A stretch of 38,081 nucleotides of DNA, from the NCBI GenBank assembly GCA_963169805.1, contig CAUJDY010000064.1, positions 1 to 38,081 of the forward strand. Direction: 5' to 3'. Each line of letters begins with the position of its first letter. Position 1 is the first letter of the stretch. This DNA comes from Bdellovibrionota bacterium (GTDB lineage: Bacteria > Bdellovibrionota > Bdellovibrionia > Bdellovibrionales > JAEYZS01). A model generated the notes under the pieces. That model saw only the letters and a list, made by a program, of their open reading frames with translations. It did no database searches and was not told the origin of the DNA. Below are positions 32,384-38,081 of this stretch, piece by piece. Made by a program: the position numbers and the translations under genes.

Positions 32384-32965
32384 GTGAAGATCGTTCCAAT
32401 AGATATTGCTCACAAGTCTTTTAAAAGAAAAATGATGGGTTATGATGCAGAAGAAGTGACTGATTTTTTAGCTCTTGTTGCACAAGAAATGGAAGCCATC
32501 ATTCATGAGCGTAATAAATTAAAGGAAGCAATTCGAGAGAAAGAACTTCAGATTTTAGAGTATAGAGATCGCGACCGTATACTGAAAGACACTATTACAA
32601 CAGCACAGAAAATGAGTGAGAAAATTAAATCGGATGCAGAACGTGAAACTCAAATTATTTTGCAGGATGCTCATCAAAAAGCAGAAATGATAGTAAGGGA
32701 TTCAAGAGATTCATTAAAAAATGTGTATAAAGAGATTAATGAGATTAAAAAAATTAAGCTACAGTTTGAATCTAATCTGAAGGCAATGCTTCAAACGCAC
32801 TTAGACTTACTTGGTAAGCAAGAACAATACTTGCCTCATATTCCAGAAACAAGTAGACCTGTTTCTCATGTTACAAATAGTTCTAACCAGGCGTCTTCTG
32901 CAAATACTTTGGCAGAGCGTATTCAAAGAGAAAAAACTTTCAATAGCAATATTGAAATTAAGTAG
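32384..32965 (+). CDS. divIVA: DivIVA-family polar/septal scaffold protein
   Basis: This coiled-coil protein senses membrane curvature and recruits partners to poles or septa. The N-terminal signature is good: IDIAHKSFKRKMMGYDAEEVTDFL (family DI-x-N/H-K-x-F-x-x-x-x-x-GYD-x-x-EVDxFL). A long coiled coil follows (about residues 30-145), then a Ser/Asn/Thr-rich tail. It is 193 residues long. It starts with GTG behind a strong AAGGAGG six bases upstream. DivIVA is unusual in Gram-negative bacteria but is known in Bdellovibrio, where it influences the shape of progeny cells. Its place after maf, yggS and proC suggests a growth and division unit. Confidence 0.92.
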   Translation: MKIVPIDIAHKSFKRKMMGYDAEEVTDFLALVAQEMEAIIHERNKLKEAIREKELQILEYRDRDRILKDTITTAQKMSEKIKSDAERETQIILQDAHQKAEMIVRDSRDSLKNVYKEINEIKKIKLQFESNLKAMLQTHLDLLGKQEQYLPHIPETSRPVSHVTNSSNQASSANTLAERIQREKTFNSNIEIK

Positions 32966-33515
32966 TTTTTTGCTCCTCTTCTCAGGAGCTGCAAATGCCA
33001 TAGAGTCATACGAACATTGGGGGCTAGGAATAGCTCCCATTTTTTCTGTTCCAATATCTTCGGATTTCAAAAAAACAACAGATACGGGATTAGGTTCTCG
33101 GCTTTATTATCGTAAAAACATGCGTGTTTATACTGCAGAGATTGGTTTAGATTTTGTCCAATATGCAGGAATAGAGACAAAAACTTTTTCACCATTTGCT
33201 CTTGGTATGTATCGATTTGCGTATATGGAAAGTATGGATTACTCCATAGGTTTTGGAGGAGGGATGAAGCAAGTGAGTTCTTTGGACTCGCTGAGGTCAA
33301 GCAACCAAAATAAAAATAATGTGTGTATACCATTTTTGCGTTTCAAGACCATGGTGGAGTTAGATGTGAAGTCAAATCAGACAGTTAGCGCGTCTGTTGA
33401 ATATGACATCACTCAAACAAAAAAAACAGAAAGCCTGCAAGATCTCAAGATTGTTGTAGGCTACACGTATTATTTTGGATTTTATAATCTAGGGAGCTTA
33501 GAAGGAACTCATTAA
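32952..33515 (+). CDS. Small predicted outer-membrane barrel protein
   Basis: Not recognised. The frame is open from 32811, but that part overlaps divIVA. I place the start at the TTG at 32952, which gives a compact signal peptide (MKLSSFLLLFSGAANA, cleavage after ANA); it overlaps divIVA by 14 bases and has only a weak upstream purine stretch, so the start is uncertain. The mature part, about 170 residues, has repeated aromatic strands with Gly/Ser turns (GLGIAPIFSVP, SRLYYRKNMRVYTAEIGLDFV, MYRFAYMESMDYSIGFGGGM) and a terminal VVGYTYYFGFYNLG, compatible with an eight-strand barrel. It may be co-expressed with divIVA. Its 3' end overlaps the convergent gene by 18 bases. Confidence 0.6.
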   Translation: MKLSSFLLLFSGAANAIESYEHWGLGIAPIFSVPISSDFKKTTDTGLGSRLYYRKNMRVYTAEIGLDFVQYAGIETKTFSPFALGMYRFAYMESMDYSIGFGGGMKQVSSLDSLRSSNQNKNNVCIPFLRFKTMVELDVKSNQTVSASVEYDITQTKKTESLQDLKIVVGYTYYFGFYNLGSLEGTH

Positions 33516-34166
33516 GGTAAAGTAATAAACCTGAGTTTCGTAATCGACCTTACTATCAGAAAGTGTCTCAAATTCTTTTGTTTGATTTTTAGTAAAGCGT
33601 GCTGCCGCGCGAACTCCAAATTGCTCAGAGAAAGAGATTTCAACTCCAGCTTCTCCATAATGGCCAAAATCAAGAATAGAGTCAGATTTTCTATAATTTT
33701 GATCTGCAGGTGCCGAGAGATTTGAAGCTAAATTGCGGTAATCGATTTTAAAATATCCACCAAGGCCTCCGCCCTCCAAATAGGGCCGGAACCAGTATCC
33801 ATCAATAAGTTTTACTTTGAGTCCAAGTCCAGCTTGAAACATATTCATATCAAATGGCACAACAGTAGCGCCAGAGCTATAATTGGTGCCAACGTTAGAG
33901 GTGTAATTGTAGAGCGAACTGCCTTCTGCTTTGAGATAACTGAGAGTAATTGTAAGATATAAATTCATGGCCCCGAACGCTTTTTCCCCACCGGCAGCTA
34001 CGTAGACTCCGTCATCAATATCAAGACGTTGATCATCGGGTTTTTTGATATCAAAAGTGACATATCCTGCGCCGGCCCAGCCGTTAATACCTCGTGGAGT
34101 TATTTTTTGTGCGAAAGCGTAGTTTGTAAGAAAATAAGCAATAATTCCAAACAAAATATATTTCAT
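33498..34166 (-). CDS. Predicted outer-membrane barrel protein
   Basis: Not recognised. Residues 1-19 form a signal peptide with cleavage after AFA. The mature chain of about 200 residues has many Gly and aromatic residues in alternating strands (GWAGAGYVTFDI, LYLTITLSYLKAEG, GLGLKVKLIDGYWFRPYLEGGGLGGYF, YGEAGVEISF, FGVRAAARFT) and ends in YYFTLMSSF, with the terminal Phe expected for the outer-membrane insertion signal. The layout resembles small OmpA/OmpW-like barrels, but I cannot assign a family. Its 3' end overlaps the convergent barrel gene by 18 bases. Confidence 0.7.
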   Translation of the reverse strand: MKYILFGIIAYFLTNYAFAQKITPRGINGWAGAGYVTFDIKKPDDQRLDIDDGVYVAAGGEKAFGAMNLYLTITLSYLKAEGSSLYNYTSNVGTNYSSGATVVPFDMNMFQAGLGLKVKLIDGYWFRPYLEGGGLGGYFKIDYRNLASNLSAPADQNYRKSDSILDFGHYGEAGVEISFSEQFGVRAAARFTKNQTKEFETLSDSKVDYETQVYYFTLMSSF

Positions 34167-34298
34167 GAAAGCCTCCGTGCTTATTCTGTTTGTCGGATAA
34201 AACGTCTTAAAATTTAACAGGACCTTTTGCTGGGATTTGGCTAGCTAACGCCCTAAGTATTCCTTGAGGGCTTAATTAAAATCGAATATGAAACTCAT

Positions 34299-35522
34299 AT
34301 GAAATTTAAAGATAAACCTCTGGCTGTTATATTCCTTGTGGTATTCATAGATTTGATTGGGTTTGGAATTATCATTCCTTTAGGGCCATACTTTGCAACT
34401 TATGTGGGAGCAACACCGCTACAGGTAGGCATTTTGATGTCTATTTTTTCTTTAATGCAGTTTTTGTTTAATCCATTCTGGGGAAAACTAAGTGATAAAT
34501 ATGGGCGAAGACCCATATTATTGATTAGCCTCTTAGGCGCTTCTTTTTCTTATTTAATTTTTGCTTTTTCACAAACGTATATTCAACTTCTAATCGCCAG
34601 AGGCCTTGCAGGATTTTTTGGAGCAAATATATCAACAGCAATGGCCTACGTTGCAGATATTACGGATAAAAAAGATCGCTCAAAAAGCATGGGGTTAGTA
34701 GGAGCAGCTTTTGGGTTGGGATTTATTTTTGGCCCAGCACTTGGTGGTTTTCTGAGTGAAGTAGGATTTCTACTTGGAGAAGTACCTCCATTTGGAATTG
34801 GCTTTTCCGCGTTGGTTGCAAGCTTAATTTGTTTTGTCAATTTTTTGTGGGCCTACAGAATCTTGGGAGAAAGCCTTCCGCCAGAAAAAAGAATTCAAGG
34901 TTTGATTAAACCTTCAAAAAGGGAGCTCGCAAAAAAATATCTGTCTATTCCAACACTTGGTATTTTGATTTTGATGGCTCTTGTTTCTACGTTTGCCATG
35001 GCACATATGGAATCTACTCTAGCATTGTATGTTCAAGATTTATGGGGGTGGGGTATTTCTAAGGCTAGCTTTGCCTTTGCATACATAGGCGTGATTATCG
35101 TATTCACACAGGGTTTTTTAATTCGTAAGTTAATGCCTAAGTACGGAGAGCCCCCGCTTCTTTTTGCAGGTCTAGTGATGTCAGCCGTGGGTTTTCTATT
35201 AATAGCTCACGCCTCTAATATCTGGATTATGATTACGGCCGTCACATTTATTGGCTTAGGAAGTGGAATGTTTAACCCGTCTAATTTGGGTTCTATTAGT
35301 TTGATGAGTTCACCTGAGGAGCAAGGGCTTGTTATGGGTGTGGCTCAAAGCTTTTCGTCATTGGGAAGAATTTTGGGCCCTCTCTCAGGAGGATGGATCT
35401 ATGGTCATTTTGGAAAAGAGATGCCATTCTATACAGCTGCAGTAGTGGTATTTTTTGGATTTGCAGTTTTATTTTCTATTCGTAAAAAACTTCCTAACTC
35501 GCAGGTGGGCGGGCTCAAATGA
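34299..35522 (+). CDS. MFS drug:H+ antiporter (DHA1/TetA-like)
   Basis: This is a twelve-span inner-membrane exporter of the major facilitator superfamily. The first span has the DHA1 pattern [15 protein letters not shown]. Motif A is intact in the loop between spans 2 and 3 ([11 protein letters not shown], residues 62-72), and the antiporter motif in span 5 reads [18 protein letters not shown]. At 407 residues it is a normal length. Its closest well-known relatives are the tetracycline and multidrug exporters, but the substrate cannot be predicted. No ribosome site is visible before the ATG; a four-codon frame (34288-34302) ends on the start codon. The stop codon overlaps the following rhodanese-like gene. 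Confidence 0.9.
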   Translation: MKFKDKPLAVIFLVVFIDLIGFGIIIPLGPYFATYVGATPLQVGILMSIFSLMQFLFNPFWGKLSDKYGRRPILLISLLGASFSYLIFAFSQTYIQLLIARGLAGFFGANISTAMAYVADITDKKDRSKSMGLVGAAFGLGFIFGPALGGFLSEVGFLLGEVPPFGIGFSALVASLICFVNFLWAYRILGESLPPEKRIQGLIKPSKRELAKKYLSIPTLGILILMALVSTFAMAHMESTLALYVQDLWGWGISKASFAFAYIGVIIVFTQGFLIRKLMPKYGEPPLLFAGLVMSAVGFLLIAHASNIWIMITAVTFIGLGSGMFNPSNLGSISLMSSPEEQGLVMGVAQSFSSLGRILGPLSGGWIYGHFGKEMPFYTAAVVVFFGFAVLFSIRKKLPNSQVGGLK

Positions 35523-35965
35523 TCAAATGGATTCAAGGTTTTTTTTCAAAAAAGAAAGATCGTAATAAGATTATTGAAGATAAGTACAAAAAAATATTTT
35601 CAAAAACACACTCGCAAACTGCAGAATTTCTAAAGATTGGGGAATTTCAACTTTTAAATTTATTCTCAAATCCTATCAAATTCACACTTTTAGATTTGAG
35701 AAGTTCAAATCAAAAACCTCACTTTGCTAGATCACTCCTCGCTCATGAGGGCAATGCTTATGAGATTTTACTTGGTTCAGGAGCACAAAGCGGAGATGCG
35801 GTCGTTATTGTCTGTGAAACAGGGGAGATCTCGGAAAAAGTTGCATGTAAGCTTGCAGGCAAGAGTTTTACAAATATTGTTGTACTTGAGAGTGGAACAC
35901 GTAGCTTGAGTGAGAAAGCTCATAACATACAGGATATGTACTACCTTCTTCATAAAAAGCCCTGA
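35519..35965 (+). CDS. Rhodanese-like domain protein
   Basis: This small cytoplasmic protein (148 residues) resembles a rhodanese domain. It has a basic N terminus, a helical stretch, then TLLDLRSSNQKPHFA (compare the D-x-R start of rhodanese domains), SLLAHEGNAYEIL, and VVIVCETGEISEKVACKL, which places Cys99 in a six-residue loop like that of sulfur carriers. The usual glycine-rich ends of the loop are weak, so activity is uncertain. Its ATG overlaps the MFS stop (ATGA), showing translational coupling; it may respond to the exported compound or a thiol, but that is inference. Confidence 0.65.
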   Translation: MIKWIQGFFSKKKDRNKIIEDKYKKIFSKTHSQTAEFLKIGEFQLLNLFSNPIKFTLLDLRSSNQKPHFARSLLAHEGNAYEILLGSGAQSGDAVVIVCETGEISEKVACKLAGKSFTNIVVLESGTRSLSEKAHNIQDMYYLLHKKP

Positions 35966-36074
35966 GATATCAATATTTTAGGTATTCCTTATCATTTATT
36001 CAAAATACACAGATTTATTTTAAAGCTTACAAAGATTCTGTTAGTTTGATTGAAATTTTAAGGGGTAACTACCT

Positions 36075-38042
36075 ATGAAAAACAACTCTATATTGTGTTT
36101 TCTGCTTTTATTTATTTTTTGTACATTTGAAATTTCAAACGCTGCGGATTCAGAGCCACTGTTACCTGCAAAGGAAGTTGTTAGTTCAATTCCTACAATT
36201 GATCAGGCTATTGAGGCTATGTATGTATCTTCAGATGTGCTTACTGTGCCTAAAGAATTAGAAGGACGTTTGTTTGCAGCGCCAGATTTATCTCAAGTTG
36301 AAATACAAGCTATAGATGAAGTAATTGCCGCAAAAAACAATAAAAAAGAAATCGTGTATATACGCTATACAAACGGTGATCTTAGAATTGTGGATGCTTT
36401 AATTCGAGCTAAACAAGCGGGCGTAAAAGTGACGATTATTACAGATTTTAATACGGTGATGAAGGGGAGTTTTGCAGAGGGGCAAATAGTATCGACAGAT
36501 TTTGATAAGGCAGAGATGAATCGAGATTCAGAGGGTAAGCTGGAGGAAGGTGCGAGGGCTATTCAAACTCTGATTGAAAACGGATTTACAATAGGAAAAG
36601 ATCTTCTTTCGCAACCTCTCTATAAAGAAACAGAAAATAGTCGTGTTCCTATTATGCATATTAAGGGCATGATTACTTTTGTGGGTGAAAAAATTGAAAC
36701 TTGGTTTGGAACGAATAATGCCTCTAGAAATCAGAGGTATAATAGACTTTTCAAGGTAGTTGACCAGCAGTTTGGCTTGGAGTTTTTAAGTTACTTGCGA
36801 GATTTAACAGTCGCCTTTAAAGCTGAGAAGCCGATTACAGCAACTCCTCCGCGCCCACCAGTTCTAATTCGATATCAGGATGGTACATCTTTGCAAATCT
36901 CATTCACTCAAGGGCGTTTTAATACAAATGATGATCAAGTTAATTTATTGAAAACAGCACAGCTTAGAGAAATTTATGCGTCACATTTTGCTCCTGCTTA
37001 TAATGGCTTAGTGCAAGCTATCTATGAAAATATGCAAACACTTTCTCCAACAGCAAAAATGAGGTACGTGGTTGACGATCGATTTGGCGGGCCAAATGGT
37101 TGGGGGGCAATGCTTCGATTGAGTGGCTTTAATGTGTTATTACCATTTGGAAAAATGATTTATGGTGTAAAAGAAGCTGTTGCAAAGAGAGTTGATGGGT
37201 GGATTTATCAGAGATATTCATTAGACCCAGAAACGGGCAAAAGAAGAATTGAAAAAAATCAGGATGGCCCACCTGAGGAGCGCCACGTGTGGCATGATAA
37301 GACAACGCTCTTTTTACTGAAAGAGGGGGGTGCTTATATATTTTCTGGAAGTTTTAATGCTAGCGGAAATTATAAGAATGCGGAGATTCAGGCGAGGTTT
37401 GCAACTTCGGACACATCGTGGTTAGTGAGTGGAGTAAGACATTCTATCGACGCTGTAATTGAAAAAGAACAGGGAGTCTGGGCGATCTCAGCGTATGAGG
37501 CGACTGTGAGAAATTCTTTGGCCGCACTGACGGACCATACAGATTTGGAAGTTCCAATTGATGTGGTGAGAGATTTAATAGAGGCCTTTCGAAATAGAGA
37601 GTACGACAAGGTATCTGAAGCGATTTTAAAAATGCTTTCTATTGAATCGGAATTAGATAAGAAGTTGAGTCGTAGTGAAGTGAAATTTAGAATAGATTCT
37701 TTTTTAACGTTTTATAGATGGTATCTTAAATCTGCTGATGGAGAAAAATCATTTGCAGATTGGCGTCTTCGTCGATTGACGTTAATTCCTTTTTTGTTGA
37801 GCGAATCTAATCTTACAAATTATGCAAAGTTCTCCTTGATGGAATCTGTTATTTGGAAGCCGGATATGTGGGGAGACGAGGAATCTAAGAATCGGATGGT
37901 GTTGGAGGGGTTGGCGGCATTAGGTATTACGGGCGTATCTGTTCCAAAGAAAAAAGAGCCAAGAACGCCAAGGGCTAAAGTGGAAGTTCCAAAGGCAGTT
38001 CAAGATCCTGTGATGACATGTTCAAAATATTTTGCAGCTTAG
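36075..38042 (+). CDS. Secreted phospholipase D-superfamily protein
   Basis: This is an exported protein with a signal peptide (residues 1-23, cleavage after SNA) and two PLD-type halves. Half one has HIK (His195, Lys197) followed by FGTNNAS (212-217). Half two has HDK (His407, Lys409) followed by SGSFNAS with Asn428 and the Glu at 437. Each HxK motif lacks the aspartate of the classic HxKxxxxD. The paired histidines suggest a phosphodiesterase acting on phospholipid, cell-wall polymer or nucleic acid. Residues 90-125 (EIVYIRYTN to VTIITDFNTV) form the typical strand-helix-strand start of a PLD domain. The C-terminal 200 residues are helical and not recognised. Length is 655 residues. AAGGGG lies nine bases before the ATG. 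Confidence 0.82.
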   Translation: MKNNSILCFLLLFIFCTFEISNAADSEPLLPAKEVVSSIPTIDQAIEAMYVSSDVLTVPKELEGRLFAAPDLSQVEIQAIDEVIAAKNNKKEIVYIRYTNGDLRIVDALIRAKQAGVKVTIITDFNTVMKGSFAEGQIVSTDFDKAEMNRDSEGKLEEGARAIQTLIENGFTIGKDLLSQPLYKETENSRVPIMHIKGMITFVGEKIETWFGTNNASRNQRYNRLFKVVDQQFGLEFLSYLRDLTVAFKAEKPITATPPRPPVLIRYQDGTSLQISFTQGRFNTNDDQVNLLKTAQLREIYASHFAPAYNGLVQAIYENMQTLSPTAKMRYVVDDRFGGPNGWGAMLRLSGFNVLLPFGKMIYGVKEAVAKRVDGWIYQRYSLDPETGKRRIEKNQDGPPEERHVWHDKTTLFLLKEGGAYIFSGSFNASGNYKNAEIQARFATSDTSWLVSGVRHSIDAVIEKEQGVWAISAYEATVRNSLAALTDHTDLEVPIDVVRDLIEAFRNREYDKVSEAILKMLSIESELDKKLSRSEVKFRIDSFLTFYRWYLKSADGEKSFADWRLRRLTLIPFLLSESNLTNYAKFSLMESVIWKPDMWGDEESKNRMVLEGLAALGITGVSVPKKKEPRTPRAKVEVPKAVQDPVMTCSKYFAA

Positions 38043-38081
38043 CGAAGTAAAAACAAAAAGGCACAAAAAGGCGCCTGCCGA

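Noticed and set aside
32811-32951. N-terminal extension of the small barrel gene
   Set aside because: It overlaps divIVA in another frame and would put about 47 non-hydrophobic residues before an obvious signal peptide.
1-38081. CRISPR array, tRNA or rRNA genes, prophage
   Set aside because: No regular short direct repeats, no cloverleaf-like segment and no phage structural genes were seen.

Overview
This window reads as chromosomal DNA from a low-GC (about 40% by eye) Gram-negative bacterium, most likely a member of the Bdellovibrionota (Bdellovibrio or Pseudobdellovibrio type). The reasons are: a DivIVA protein in an otherwise Gram-negative gene set (LipB, YgfZ, ExbB/ExbD, lipoproteins with lipoboxes, outer-membrane barrels with signal peptides); a Flp/Tad-type TadC inside a cluster rich in FHA domains; and many small secreted or lipoprotein genes of no known family. 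The organism is inferred, not proven. I see no rRNA, tRNA, CRISPR array, phage or complete transposon.

Layout. 84-3604 (-): an Fbp-type ABC importer operon (binding protein, fused permease, ATPase). 3787-4934 (+): two tandem paralogous lipoproteins, closed by a strong terminator. 4935-5360: a gene-free stretch with a second strong terminator, possibly an sRNA. 5361-6428 (+): a predicted outer-membrane protein. 6436-9997 (-): pyruvate dehydrogenase E1 (aceE) followed by an alpha/beta hydrolase. 10116-11784 (+): YgfZ and a DsbA-like lipoprotein. 11849-13287 (-): SfsA and a TetR regulator. 13420-17700 (+): a compact lipoate/2-oxoacid dehydrogenase operon, lipA-E2-E3-lipB, which makes the lipoyl cofactor and the subunits that carry it. 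17760-18605 (+): an unknown secreted protein. 18615-20636: terC (-) and a NhaR-like LysR gene (+), divergent around an inverted repeat that overlaps a candidate terC promoter. 20655-21704 (-): exbB-exbD. 21821-23614 (+): a degenerate sulfatase-fold lipoprotein. 23618-23762: a 145-bp element with perfect 30-bp inverted ends.

23761-30105 (-) is the most interesting block. It is a tightly coupled operon of a lone TadC, a DUF192 protein, three membrane-anchored FHA proteins (four FHA domains in total, plus PAS-like and TPR-like parts) and a divergent protein resembling PP2C. It looks like a phospho-threonine signalling module tied to a pilus or secretion platform. One of its genes appears to start at a non-AUG/GUG/UUG codon that overlaps the preceding stop.

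30133-33515 (+): maf, yggS, proC, divIVA and a small barrel-like protein, a cell-growth/division cluster that recalls the yggS-divIVA neighbourhood of Gram-positive bacteria. 33498-34166 (-): a second barrel-like protein. 34299-35965 (+): an MFS exporter translationally coupled to a small rhodanese-like protein. 36075-38042 (+): a secreted phospholipase D-superfamily protein with two HxK motifs that lack the usual aspartate.
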